Source: VRUE01 sp035318745
Lineage (GTDB): Bacteria > Actinomycetota > Thermoleophilia > Solirubrobacterales > 70-9
Reading direction: 5' to 3'
DNA: 64,000 bases
NCBI GenBank assembly: GCA_035318745.1
Contig: DATHEA010000031.1
Location: 62,001-126,000, forward strand
Positions 25,591 through 33,896 of this stretch are shown one piece after another; position 1 is the first letter of the stretch, and every line of letters begins with the position of its first letter. The position numbers and the translations under genes are program-made. Under the pieces are notes generated by a model. That model made no database searches. It saw nothing but the letters and a program-made list of their open reading frames with translations, and had not been told where the DNA came from.

Positions 25591-26427
25591 ATGAGATCGG
25601 TTCTGATCACGGGAGCTTCGACGGGGATTGGCCGGGCAACCACCCTGCACCTGGACGCGGCGGGCTGGCGGGCCTTCGCCGGGGTGCGCAGGGAAGAAGA
25701 TGCCGCGTCGCTGCGCGAGGCCGGCTCGGAGCGGCTGGTGCCGCTGATGCTCGATGTGGCCGATGCCGCTCAGATCGCGGCGGCGGCCGAGCGGATCGGA
25801 GCCGAGGTTGGCGCGGCCGGCCTCGATGGCCTTGTCAACAACGCGGGCATCGCCGTGCCGGGGCCGCTCGAGACGTTGCCGATCGAGGACTTCAAACGGC
25901 AGGTCGAGGTCAACCTGACTGCCCACGTCGCCATAACCCAGGCGATGCTTCCGGCGATCCGCGTGGCCGGCGGCCGCATCGTCTTCATCACCTCGATCGG
26001 CGGCCTGATGGCCTTCCCGATGTTCGGCGCCTACCACGCCGCCAAGTTCGGCCTCGAGGCCGTCGGCGACGTCTTCCGTCGGGAGCTGCGGCCCTGGGGG
26101 ATCAAGGTCGCCATCATCGAGCCGGGCTCGATCGCGACTCCGCTCTGGGAACGCGGCGATGCCGCAGTCGATGAGCTCGCGGAGCGTGCCGGCGACGCTC
26201 ACGCGGATCTCTACGGCAAGACGATCGCAGCCTTCCGCGAGGTGGCGAGGAAGACCGGGAAACGTGGCATCCCGCCGGCGCGGGTCGCGGTGAAGATCGA
26301 GCACGCGCTGAGCGCCAGACGCCCGCGCACCCGTTATCTCGTCGGCGCAGACGCCCGTGGCCAGGCGTTCACCGCACGCGTCCTCCCCGACCGCCTTATC
26401 GACTGGCTGGTCGCCCGCGTCACCTGA
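25591..26427 (+). CDS. Short-chain dehydrogenase/reductase
   Basis: 278 residues, classical SDR: LITGASTGIGRAT (about 5-17), LDGLVNNAGIAVPGPLE, Ser in IVFITSIGGL and YHAAKFGLEAV with Tyr and Lys intact; PGSIATPLW closes the site. Similar proteins act on retinol, steroids or fatty alcohols. Start at ATG 25591, 25 bp from the divergent epimerase, leaving very little room for two promoters. Convergent with the cyclase gene, 9 bp away. Confidence 0.86.
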   Translation: MRSVLITGASTGIGRATTLHLDAAGWRAFAGVRREEDAASLREAGSERLVPLMLDVADAAQIAAAAERIGAEVGAAGLDGLVNNAGIAVPGPLETLPIEDFKRQVEVNLTAHVAITQAMLPAIRVAGGRIVFITSIGGLMAFPMFGAYHAAKFGLEAVGDVFRRELRPWGIKVAIIEPGSIATPLWERGDAAVDELAERAGDAHADLYGKTIAAFREVARKTGKRGIPPARVAVKIEHALSARRPRTRYLVGADARGQAFTARVLPDRLIDWLVARVT

Positions 26428-26436
26428 GCGCAGGGC

Positions 26437-29400
26437 TCAGCGGGTGCCCGCGGCGATCTCGCCGCGCGCTTCTTCGATCGTCTCGAGGCTGAGTAGTGCA
26501 CCGGTCCGCTCGGCGATCTCGGCGGCCTCTTTGAGCGCCTCGTCGGCTCCCTCCAGTCCTGCCGCCGCTCGCGCCAAGGCAAGAACCTGGAGGGTGAACG
26601 GCAGCGACCAGAGCATGCCGCGTTCGCGGGCCGTCTCGCTCGCCCAATGGCTGAGCTCGACCGCCGCGTCGATCTCGCCCAATCCCAGTAGCGCTTCGGC
26701 CCGGATCGCGGCGCGCCAAGTCTCCATCTCACCGCCGCTGCCCATCGCTTCGCGGTAAAGGCGCTCCGCCTGCTCGATCGAGTCGAGCGCGTCCGCATAC
26801 TCCTCGGCGGCCAGCTGGGACGCGCCCAGGTTCGCCAGGGCCAGGCTTTGCGAGAAGACGTCGCCGAGCCGTTCGGTCAGCTCGCAATTGCGCCGCGCAA
26901 GCGCGATTCCCGCCTCGACTTCGCCCCGCATCGCCAGCATCAGCGAGAGGTTGCTGCGCGTCCAGCTCGCGGTCTCCGGGTCGCCCTCCTCGGTGGCGAT
27001 CCGCAGCGCGGCGTTGAAGAGCTCCTCTGCCTCCTCGATGCGGCCACGCTCGCGCCGCACCAGTCCCTTGCCCATTGTCGCCCAGGCGACAGGGTTGCCG
27101 ATCACGATCCCGGCGCCGGCGTTGCGGTCGTCACCGGCCAGATCCAGCACTTCATCCAGCGCCCCCTCGAAGCCGTCGAAATCCCCGGCGCAGAGGAATG
27201 CGTAGGCACCGGCCGCACGCACCGCGATCCGCAGGTGAAGGTCGTCCGATTCGTCAGCGAGGCGGTTGGTCTCCGCCACGCCGGCGAGCCAGGCGGTTGC
27301 CTCGTGGGTGACGCCGGGGCGGGCAGAGGTGGCCAACCCCAGCATCGCCAGCGAGTGCCGGTCACCCGCCCGCACCGCTTTCTCCTCCGCTTCGGCGATC
27401 AATCGCTTTTCTTCGTCGCTGTCCATTCCGAGTCGCCAGGCGAACTGGAGCTGAAGCAGACGGGAGGCGATCGCCAGCGCCGTCGTCTCCTCGTCCTCGT
27501 CGAGCTCATCGACCAGCTCCATCACCCGGCGCCAGAGTCGCTGCGCGTCGCGGGGCCGGCTGGAGCCGGTCCAGTACGCCGCGCGCGCCGACCAGCGCGC
27601 CGCCTCGCGCGTCTCCTCGCCCTCCTCCATGTGATGCGCGATCAGAGCCGCCAACTCGTCTTCGCGATCGGGGTTCAGTTCGATCAGAGCCCGCGCCGTC
27701 GCCGCGTGGGTCTTGGCCCGCTGCTCGGCGAGCTGGGTGCCGTAGGCAACCTCGCGGGTGAGGGGGTGGCGGAAGGCGAAGACGCGTTCGGGGTAGAGCT
27801 CGGTTTCGTAGAGGAAGCCGGCCTCGGTCAGCTCGCACAGCAGTGGATCCGTCTCGGACGGCGTCACGCCGGCGGTAAGGCGGATCGTTCGCTCGTCGAA
27901 CTCCTTGCCGGCAACCGAGGCGACCTGCAGCAGCCGCTTCGTCTCCGCCTCGAGCCGGTCGATCCGTGCGGCAAGGACCGTCTGCACGCTCGCCGGCACG
28001 CGGGTGTCCTCGATCGGTCGCGCCAGGTGGTAGGCGCCCCGCTCACCCTCCAGGTTGCCGGCCTCGGCCAGCGCTCGCACGATCTCCTCGATGAAGAACG
28101 GGTTGCCGTCCGTGCGTTCGTGGATCAGCTCGCCGAGCCCGTCCAGCGACGGGTCGGCGCCGGCCAGGTCGCGCAGCAGCTCCGCCGTGTCGGTTTCACC
28201 GAGCGGCTCCAGTGAGATCCGCTGGTAGTCGGGAGGGCCGGCCCACTCCGGCGTGTATTCCGGCCTGAAGTTGACGACCACCATCGTCTGGGTGCCCTCG
28301 ACCGAGTCGAACAGCTCGCCGAGCATGGCGGCACTGCCCGCGTCCATCCAGTGCAGATCCTCGATCACGGTGACGATCGGCTCGCGCCTGTTCGGCGCCC
28401 GGATCAGGTGGCAGACGACGCTCTGCAGGGCACGCTGGCGTGCCTCGGCGCTGAGCTTCGGCAGGGGTCGGTCGGGATCTGGCACGCCGAGAAAGTCGAA
28501 CAGCACCGGCAGCTCGCCGGCGAACTCCGGGTCGAGCAGCAGTGCCCGCCCGGCGATCTTCTCGCGCACTATCCGCTCCGGGTCACCGTCGTAGATGCCG
28601 AAGTAGGAGCGCAGCATCTGCAGCACCGGCATGAAGGGGACCTGCCGGCCATGGGCTTGGGCCTGAGCCTCGAACACCTCGATCCCGCCGGCCCGCGCCT
28701 GCTCGGCGAACTCGTGACAGAGCCGGCTCTTGCCGACTCCTGGCTCGGCGACGACTCCGACCACGGCGCCCTCGCCGGCCTTGGCCCGACCCAACGCCGC
28801 CTCCAGCACCGCCATCTCCTCGTCGCGGCCGACGAAGCGAGAGAAGCCACGCTCGCGTGAGAGGTCGAGCCGCGATCGTGCCGCGCCGACCCCGGCCAAC
28901 TCGAACACGCACACCGGCCGGCTCGCTCCCTTGATCTCGAACTCGCCCAGATCCTCCAGCTCGAAGTAGCCGTGGGCAAGCTCGGCGGCGGCCTCGGTCA
29001 GGTAGGCCTTGCCGGGCTCGGCAAGCGCCTCCATCCTTTGGGCGAGGCCGACGGTGTGGCCGACAGCGGTATAACCGCTGTCGCTGCCGGTGCCTATCGC
29101 GCCGGCGATCACCTCGCCCGAGTTGATCCCGATCCGGGCGGAGAAGTTGAACCCGTGTTTGCGGCGCAGCTCGGCGGCGTACTCGGCGATGTCGTCGAGC
29201 ATCCGCAGCGCCGCGAAGCAGGCACGTCGGGCATGGTCCTCATGGGCGACCGGGGCGCCGAAGATGGCCATGATCCCGTCGCCGGTGAATTTGTCGACAG
29301 TGCCCTCGAAGCGGTGCACCTCGTCGGCGAGGATCGAGAAGAAGCCTTGCATGATCTTGCGCCACTGCTCGGGGTCGTGCTGCTCGGCCAAATCCATCGA

Positions 29401-29484
29401 CCCCTTGACGTCGGCAAAGAGCACGGTGACCTGCTTGCGCTCACCGTCGGCCTCGATGCGATCAGTGCTGCTCACAGACCCCAA
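26437..29484 (-). CDS. Adenylate/guanylate cyclase domain - ATPase - TPR regulator
   Basis: 1015 residues. A class III cyclase domain occupies about 15-190: VTVLFADVKGSMDLAEQ, KFTGDGIMAIFGAP (second metal Asp) and ARIGINSGEVIAGAIG. An AAA/STAND-type ATPase domain follows, with Walker A VVAEPGVGKSRLCHEF near 240 and Walker B-like VTVIEDLHWMD. The C-terminal half is helical, TPR-like. Such proteins are thought to couple nucleotide binding to cyclic-nucleotide signalling; cyclase activity is not proven here. Start is TTG 29484 or GTG 29475. Divergent from the nitrilase gene. Confidence 0.9.
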   Translation of the reverse strand: MGSVSSTDRIEADGERKQVTVLFADVKGSMDLAEQHDPEQWRKIMQGFFSILADEVHRFEGTVDKFTGDGIMAIFGAPVAHEDHARRACFAALRMLDDIAEYAAELRRKHGFNFSARIGINSGEVIAGAIGTGSDSGYTAVGHTVGLAQRMEALAEPGKAYLTEAAAELAHGYFELEDLGEFEIKGASRPVCVFELAGVGAARSRLDLSRERGFSRFVGRDEEMAVLEAALGRAKAGEGAVVGVVAEPGVGKSRLCHEFAEQARAGGIEVFEAQAQAHGRQVPFMPVLQMLRSYFGIYDGDPERIVREKIAGRALLLDPEFAGELPVLFDFLGVPDPDRPLPKLSAEARQRALQSVVCHLIRAPNRREPIVTVIEDLHWMDAGSAAMLGELFDSVEGTQTMVVVNFRPEYTPEWAGPPDYQRISLEPLGETDTAELLRDLAGADPSLDGLGELIHERTDGNPFFIEEIVRALAEAGNLEGERGAYHLARPIEDTRVPASVQTVLAARIDRLEAETKRLLQVASVAGKEFDERTIRLTAGVTPSETDPLLCELTEAGFLYETELYPERVFAFRHPLTREVAYGTQLAEQRAKTHAATARALIELNPDREDELAALIAHHMEEGEETREAARWSARAAYWTGSSRPRDAQRLWRRVMELVDELDEDEETTALAIASRLLQLQFAWRLGMDSDEEKRLIAEAEEKAVRAGDRHSLAMLGLATSARPGVTHEATAWLAGVAETNRLADESDDLHLRIAVRAAGAYAFLCAGDFDGFEGALDEVLDLAGDDRNAGAGIVIGNPVAWATMGKGLVRRERGRIEEAEELFNAALRIATEEGDPETASWTRSNLSLMLAMRGEVEAGIALARRNCELTERLGDVFSQSLALANLGASQLAAEEYADALDSIEQAERLYREAMGSGGEMETWRAAIRAEALLGLGEIDAAVELSHWASETARERGMLWSLPFTLQVLALARAAAGLEGADEALKEAAEIAERTGALLSLETIEEARGEIAAGTR

Positions 29485-29504
29485 TCGTACGCCCCAAAGA
29501 CACC

Positions 29505-29542
29505 TATACTGGCCGCACGCAAACCGATTGACTGGTCAGTCA
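29505..29542 (+). promoter_or_regulatory. Promoter -10 and TetR-type operator for the nitrilase-tetR operon
   Basis: TATACT (29505-29510) looks like a -10 box. TGACTGGTCAGTCA (29529-29542) lies just downstream and is palindromic at 12 of 14 positions. The operon it precedes ends with a TetR regulator, so autorepression is likely. A similar site is at 7139-7152. Confidence 0.55.
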
Positions 29543-29548
29543 GCCAGC

Positions 29549-30403
29549 ATGGAAGAAGGCCAAGTGCGTGTAGCGGTGGTGCAGCTCAACTCGAACGGTG
29601 ACAAGGCGCGGAATCTGGCCGCCGCCGAGCGTCTGGTGCACGCGGCCGCCACCGACGGCGCCGAGCTGGTCGCGCTGCCGGAGAAGTGGAACCTGCTCGC
29701 CTCCGGCGAGGAGATGACGGCGGGCGCCGAGGCGCTCGACGGACCCAGCCTCGGCGCCGCTCGCTCCTGGGCCGGCGAGCTGGGGATCCACCTGCTTGCC
29801 GGCAGCATCGCCGAGCGCGGCGATGGGGAGGCCTCAGGCAAGATCTTCAATACCTCGGTCCTGATCGGTTCCGACGGCATCGACCTTGCCGCCTACCGCA
29901 AGATCCATATGTTCGACGTCGAGGCCGGCGGTGTCACCTACCGCGAGTCCGAGTACGAGCAGGCCGGCGAGGAGATCGTCTCGGCCACGGTCGACGGTCT
30001 GGAGCTAGGTCTCACCATCTGTTACGACCTGCGCTTCCCCGAGCTGTACCGGATCCTCGCCGTGCGCGGTGCGCGTCTGATCGCGGTTCCCTCGGCCTTT
30101 ACCGCCGCCACCGGCCACGATCACTGGGAGGTGCTGCTGCGCGCCCGCGCGATCGAGAACCAGGCCTTCGTCATCGCCCCCAACCAGATTGGCGAGGCAG
30201 CGCCCCACTACAGCTCCTACGGGTGCTCGGCAATCGTCGATCCTTGGGGAACGATGCTCGCCACCGCGCCCGACGAGGAGTGCTTCGTCTCCGCCGAGCT
30301 CGATCTGGCAAATCAGGAGCGGATCAGGGAGCAACTGCCCTCGCTTGCCAACCGCCGCTCTCAGACTTACCGTTGGCCGCAGCTGCTGGAGGCCCACGTC
30401 TGA
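29549..30403 (+). CDS. Carbon-nitrogen hydrolase (nitrilase superfamily, omega-amidase/Nit-like)
   Basis: 284 residues. The catalytic triad is visible: Glu in VALPEKWN, Lys in YRKIHMFD and Cys in TICYDLRFPELY; the last block, with ARAIENQAFV, is typical of Nit/omega-amidase proteins, which hydrolyse amides such as deaminated glutathione or alpha-keto-glutaramate. The ATG at 29549 is used; a GTG at 29564 with GAAGAAGG upstream is an alternative start. The stop overlaps the TetR start (TGATG). Confidence 0.9.
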   Translation: MEEGQVRVAVVQLNSNGDKARNLAAAERLVHAAATDGAELVALPEKWNLLASGEEMTAGAEALDGPSLGAARSWAGELGIHLLAGSIAERGDGEASGKIFNTSVLIGSDGIDLAAYRKIHMFDVEAGGVTYRESEYEQAGEEIVSATVDGLELGLTICYDLRFPELYRILAVRGARLIAVPSAFTAATGHDHWEVLLRARAIENQAFVIAPNQIGEAAPHYSSYGCSAIVDPWGTMLATAPDEECFVSAELDLANQERIREQLPSLANRRSQTYRWPQLLEAHV

Positions 30404-31011
30404 TGGCCAGCTCCAAAGCCGCCCCCGCGATCGACAAACGCCGCCAGATCCTCGATGCCGCGGTCCGCGTCTTCGCCCGCCAGGGCTTCCATTCGACTCG
30501 CGTCGCCGACATCGCCGACGAGGCGGGCGTCGCCTACGGCCTCGTCTACCACTACTTCAAGTCGAAGGACGAGGTTCTCAACGAGCTCTTCAGCGAGCGC
30601 TGGTCGCTGCTCCTGGCCGCGATCGAGGAGGCCGATGGCAGCGAGGCGACGCCACGCGCCAAGCTAGAGGCCGTCGCGGGCTTCATCGTCGACTCCTATC
30701 GCCACGACCCCGAGCTGATGAAGGTGATCATCGTCGAGGTCACCCGCGCCGCCAACTCCTTCGGTCGCACCCACCTGTCGGAGATCCGCCGCGCTTATGA
30801 CTCGATCGCCAAGATCGTCGCCGACGGTCAGCAGGCCGGCGCCTTCCGCCGCGACATCGACCCGACCTTCGCCTCGATGTCCTTCTACGGCGCAATCGAG
30901 CAGCAGCTCTCAGGCTGGATCTTCGAATTGATCCCCGCCACCGACAACGACTTCGCGCAGGCAAAGTCCCTTGTCACCGCGACGATCTGCGACGGGCTCG
31001 AGCCTCGATAG
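30403..31011 (+). CDS. TetR/AcrR family transcriptional regulator
   Basis: 202 residues. KRRQILDAAVRVFARQGFHSTRVADIADEAGVAYGLVYHYFKSKDEVLNELF is a canonical TetR helix-turn-helix (about 13-62, given here in its main motifs A-G-V-A and Y-H-Y-F). The C-terminal ligand domain resembles fatty-acid regulators of the FadR/BscR type (EVTRAANSFGRTHL, FYGAIEQQLSGW). It probably binds the TGACTGGTCAGTCA palindrome upstream of its own operon and possibly the related site at 7139. Confidence 0.88.
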   Translation: MASSKAAPAIDKRRQILDAAVRVFARQGFHSTRVADIADEAGVAYGLVYHYFKSKDEVLNELFSERWSLLLAAIEEADGSEATPRAKLEAVAGFIVDSYRHDPELMKVIIVEVTRAANSFGRTHLSEIRRAYDSIAKIVADGQQAGAFRRDIDPTFASMSFYGAIEQQLSGWIFELIPATDNDFAQAKSLVTATICDGLEPR

Positions 31012-31027
31012 GTAAGGTCGGGCGACG

Positions 31028-31162
31028 ATGGAGAACGAGATGGTCAAACGACTCGTCTGGAGCGGCATGCTCGCCAGCGTAGGTGCGCTGGCCAGTATCG
31101 TCACTACCAAGGCTGCGGGCATCCTCTACCGACGACTCTTCGACGAGGACCCGCCGGAGTAG
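31028..31162 (+). CDS. Small membrane protein, DUF4235-like
   Basis: 44 residues: MENEMVKRLVWSGMLASVGA then LASIVTTKAAGILYRRLF and DEDPPE. One short hydrophobic helix flanked by charged ends. Actinobacterial DUF4235 proteins are of this form and lie next to holin-like and DUF3618 genes, exactly the order found here. Starts 16 bp after the tetR stop and ends 8 bp before the holin-like gene, so it is likely co-transcribed. Confidence 0.6.
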   Translation: MENEMVKRLVWSGMLASVGALASIVTTKAAGILYRRLFDEDPPE

Positions 31163-31170
31163 AGCGGGCG

Positions 31171-31620
31171 ATGGCCGACCAGAGCTCCAACCCGGTCCCG
31201 CCGCCACGCGGCTCAGACGACCGCTCGGTCGCCGAGCTCGTCTTCGACGTCTCCGGACGAGCCTCCTCGCTCGTCCGCGAGGAGATCGAGCTCGCCAAGG
31301 CTGAGGTCGGCGAGAAAGTCGGCAAGATCCTGCGCGGCTCGGTCGTCGGCGTCGCCGCCGGCACCTTCGCCTTCCTCGCCCTGATCCTGATCATGGAGGG
31401 GGTCGCCTGGCTGCTTGCCGAAGAGGTCTTCGACGGCAACGCCTGGCCCGGCTTCTTCGTCGAGGCGGCGCTGTTCCTGCTGATTGCCGGCCTCGCCGGT
31501 CTCTTCGCCTACCGCTCGGTCCAGGCCGGTGCCCCGCCGGTACCCGAGCAGGCGATCGAGGAGGCCAAGCAGATCAAGAGCACGCTGCAGGGCGAGGGCA
31601 ACGTGGAAGGGCCGGCATGA
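31171..31620 (+). CDS. Phage holin family (DUF1469-like) membrane protein
   Basis: 149 residues. An amphipathic N-terminal part (SVAELVFDVSGRASSLVREEIELAKAEV) precedes two hydrophobic segments (about 68-90 and 103-126). This layout marks the Phage_holin_3_6/DUF1469 family, membrane proteins common beside DUF3618 genes in Actinomycetota; they are not known to be lytic. The TGA overlaps the following ATG as ATGA. Confidence 0.8.
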   Translation: MADQSSNPVPPPRGSDDRSVAELVFDVSGRASSLVREEIELAKAEVGEKVGKILRGSVVGVAAGTFAFLALILIMEGVAWLLAEEVFDGNAWPGFFVEAALFLLIAGLAGLFAYRSVQAGAPPVPEQAIEEAKQIKSTLQGEGNVEGPA

Positions 31621-31838
31621 GCACCGGCGCTCCCGGCCGCTCCCCGGCCGAGATCCGCCACGACATCGACTCGCAGCGACAAGACCTGGGCCGCTCGGTC
31701 GAAGCCCTGCGCGGCCGTGTCGCCGAGCTCACCGACTGGCGCCGCCAAGTCAGCGAGCATCGCAGCCAGCTGATCGCCGCCGCCGCGGTCGCCGGCTTTG
31801 CGGTCGGCCTGCTTGCGATGCGCCGTCGCCGCAGGTAA
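31617..31838 (+). CDS. DUF3618 family protein
   Basis: 73 residues. RSPAEIRHDIDSQRQDLGRSVEALRGRV is the DUF3618 signature, followed by a single C-terminal transmembrane helix (LIAAAAVAGFAVGLLAM) and an Arg tail. Function unknown; it probably associates with the holin-family membrane protein encoded just upstream. Confidence 0.8.
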   Translation: MSTGAPGRSPAEIRHDIDSQRQDLGRSVEALRGRVAELTDWRRQVSEHRSQLIAAAAVAGFAVGLLAMRRRRR

Positions 31839-31843
31839 GAGCT

Positions 31844-32707
31844 TCAGCTCAGCACTGACTTGCTGACGCTGCCGATGCCCAGCAGTCCCGGGCCGACGTG
31901 GGCGCCGAGGACGGCGCCGATCTCAGAGATGAAGGCCGGCTCGCAGCCGAAGATCTCCCGCGCGTCGTCGGCCAGGGCGGCAGCCGTCTCGTCGTCCTGG
32001 ATGTGCTGGACGACCCAGGCATCGAGGCCGGACCCGTGGCGCTCGCGGGCGTAGTCGCGCAGGCGCTCGATCGAGCGGGCGCGGGTGCGGACCCGCTCCA
32101 CCGGCGTGATCTCCTCTTCCAGGGTGAGGATCGGCTTGATCTTCAGCGCCGAGCCGATGAAGGCGCTGGCGCCGCCGATGCGCCCTCCTCGCCGCAGGTA
32201 CTCGAGGGTGTCGATCGCGAACCACATCTTCAGCTCCTCGCGGGTCTGCTGGGCGCGGGCGAGCGCCGCGTCGGCATCGATCCCGGAGGCCGCAGCGGCA
32301 GCGGCACCGAGCGCGCAGAGGCCCATTCCGCCAGCTGCCGAGCGCGAGTCGAAGACCTTGATCCGCTCGCCGCCCTTGCCTTCGTCGATGAGCTGCTGCC
32401 GGGCCTGGCCGGCGGCCTCGAAGGTGCCGGAGATCCCGGCGGAGATATGGACCGAGGCGATCTCGCGGCCGGCGTCGAGCAGTGGTTCGTAGACGGCGGT
32501 GAAGTCGCCGATGGAAGGCTGCGAGGTCGTCGCGCCGCTCTCCGATGCTCGTAGCCGCTCGAAGAAAGCGCCATAGTCGTCGACCTCGGTCTCCTTCTGC
32601 TGCTCGCCGTCGATCGAGACGTAGAGGCTGACCAGCTGGATGTCGCGGTCGGTGAGGAGGTCGCGAGGAAGGTAGGCCGTGCTGTCGCAAACGACGGCGG
32701 TTGGCAC
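31844..32707 (-). CDS. DegV family fatty-acid-binding protein
   Basis: About 287 residues. PTAVVCDSTAYLPRDL at the N-terminus, TSQPSIGDF, HISAGISGTFEAA and DSRSAAGGMGL are typical DegV motifs; EYLRRGGRIGGASAF is the conserved middle. DegV (FakB) proteins bind a fatty acid and present it to a kinase for phosphorylation. GTG 32707 is chosen to place the first strand at the N-terminus; a TTG at 32719 is possible. Divergent from the ErpA-like gene. Confidence 0.88.
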   Translation of the reverse strand: MPTAVVCDSTAYLPRDLLTDRDIQLVSLYVSIDGEQQKETEVDDYGAFFERLRASESGATTSQPSIGDFTAVYEPLLDAGREIASVHISAGISGTFEAAGQARQQLIDEGKGGERIKVFDSRSAAGGMGLCALGAAAAAASGIDADAALARAQQTREELKMWFAIDTLEYLRRGGRIGGASAFIGSALKIKPILTLEEEITPVERVRTRARSIERLRDYARERHGSGLDAWVVQHIQDDETAAALADDAREIFGCEPAFISEIGAVLGAHVGPGLLGIGSVSKSVLS

Positions 32708-32758
32708 GGTGGCGGTCAAGGCGCCGATTCTCGCAGACCTGCCGCTACACTTAATGAA

Positions 32759-33127
32759 GTGACTGAGACTCCACAAGAGGCGATCACTCTCACCGACAAA
32801 GCGGCCGGGAAGATCGGCGAGCTGCTGGGCGGTCAGGACGCCGAGGGCCAAGCGCTGCGCGTCGCCGTCCGCGGTGGCGGCTGCTCGGGCTTCCAGTACG
32901 CGCTCGCCTTCGATCGCGCCAAGGAGGACGACCACGTCTTCGAGGTCGACGGCGTCGCCGTCGTCGTCGACAAGGTCAGCATGCAGTTCGTCTTCGGCTC
33001 GGAGGTCGACTACGTGGAAGGTCTGCAAGGGGCGGGCTTTCAAGTCAATAACCCGAACGTCGTTGCTGCGTGCGGATGCGGTTCCTCTTTTCAGGTCAAA
33101 GAGGATGCCTCGCCCGCCGCTGTGTAG
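32759..33127 (+). CDS. Iron-sulfur cluster assembly/carrier protein (ErpA/HesB family)
   Basis: 122 residues, A-type carrier. The three conserved cysteines are C41 (GGGCSGFQY) and the pair in VVAACGCGSSF near the C-terminus, which bind the transferable Fe-S cluster. GTG start. It lies near a CGFS glutaredoxin, BolA and a ferredoxin reductase, forming an Fe-S maturation module. Confidence 0.92.
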   Translation: MTETPQEAITLTDKAAGKIGELLGGQDAEGQALRVAVRGGGCSGFQYALAFDRAKEDDHVFEVDGVAVVVDKVSMQFVFGSEVDYVEGLQGAGFQVNNPNVVAACGCGSSFQVKEDASPAAV

Positions 33128-33130
33128 CGC

Positions 33131-33258
33131 GGACGCTGCAAACCGGCGCATCTCGGCAGCCTCAGTCGCTCGGATCGGGTCACGCACGAACAGTGCGCTC
33201 CCCTCACCTCGCTCCCTGCGGCTACCGACCTGCTTGGTTTTCGCGCCCGTGCGAGGGA
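33131..33258. repeat. Possible degenerate family 1 hairpin element
   Basis: The gap between the ErpA-like and glutaredoxin genes contains GCCTCAGTCGCTCGG, a short inner palindrome (CGCAC-gaaca-GTGCG) and CTCGCTCCCTGCG, in the same order and spacing as the family 1 core at 5654. The outer arms are not clearly complementary. Related but decayed copy is the best guess. Confidence 0.35.
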
Positions 33259-33259
33259 C

Positions 33260-33646
33260 TTATTCGATCTTCAGCGGCGGCGATTGGGCCGGCGCGGCGG
33301 GAGGCGGAGCAACCTCTGGCTGCTCGACACCGAGCGCTTCGGCGAGCTCGCCCGACTCGAACATCTCCTCGACGAGGTCCGCGCCGCCGACGAGCTCGCC
33401 GTTGACGTAGAGCTGCGGGAAGGTCTGCCAGTCCGAGATCTCCGCGGTCACCTCGCGCAGCGGCTGCAGCGCGGGGAGGACGTCGATCGCGCCGTACTCG
33501 ATGTCCATCGTGTCGAGCACCTGCACGACCCGCATCGAGAAGCCGCAGCGCGGCATCTCCGGCGTCCCTTTCATGAAGAGCAGCACCGGGTTGGCAGCGA
33601 TCAGCTCCTCGACTTTCTCCTTCAGCTGTGGATCGGCCATGGCCAC
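33260..33646 (-). CDS. grxD: Grx4 family monothiol glutaredoxin
   Basis: 128 residues. PVLLFMKGTPEMPRCGFSMRVVQVL carries the CGFS active site; FPQLYVNGELVGGADLVEEM is the glutathione-binding part. The last ~25 residues are Pro/Ala-rich and probably disordered. Monothiol glutaredoxins bind and pass [2Fe-2S] clusters with BolA partners; the bolA gene is 7 bp upstream. ATG at 33640 is an alternative start two codons in. Confidence 0.93.
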   Translation of the reverse strand: MAMADPQLKEKVEELIAANPVLLFMKGTPEMPRCGFSMRVVQVLDTMDIEYGAIDVLPALQPLREVTAEISDWQTFPQLYVNGELVGGADLVEEMFESGELAEALGVEQPEVAPPPAAPAQSPPLKIE

Positions 33647-33653
33647 AGACTAG

Positions 33654-33887
33654 CTACCCCGCCACCTCGGTCTTGATCGAGAGGGCGTGGATCTGCCCGT
33701 CGTCGAAGCGCTCCTTGACCGCGGCCTTGACCAGGCGGTGCTGGTCGAGTCGCGAGAGTCCCTCGAACTGCGCTGCCACCACGGTCGCCCGCAGGTGGTC
33801 GCCGGCGCCGGTCTCGTCTACCACCTCGACCGAGGCGCCGGGAAGGGCCGCCGCGATCATCGCCTCGATCTCCACCAGATCGGCCAT
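33654..33887 (-). CDS. BolA family protein
   Basis: 77 residues, class II KH-like fold: IEAMIAAALPGASVEVVDET, GDHLRATVVAAQFEGLSRLDQHRLV and IHALSIKTE. The conserved His in HRLV is a cluster ligand in BolA-glutaredoxin complexes. Directly followed by the CGFS glutaredoxin gene, a pairing found in many bacteria; function in Fe-S trafficking is inferred from that. Confidence 0.9.
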   Translation of the reverse strand: MADLVEIEAMIAAALPGASVEVVDETGAGDHLRATVVAAQFEGLSRLDQHRLVKAAVKERFDDGQIHALSIKTEVAG

Positions 33888-33896
33888 CAGGCCATC

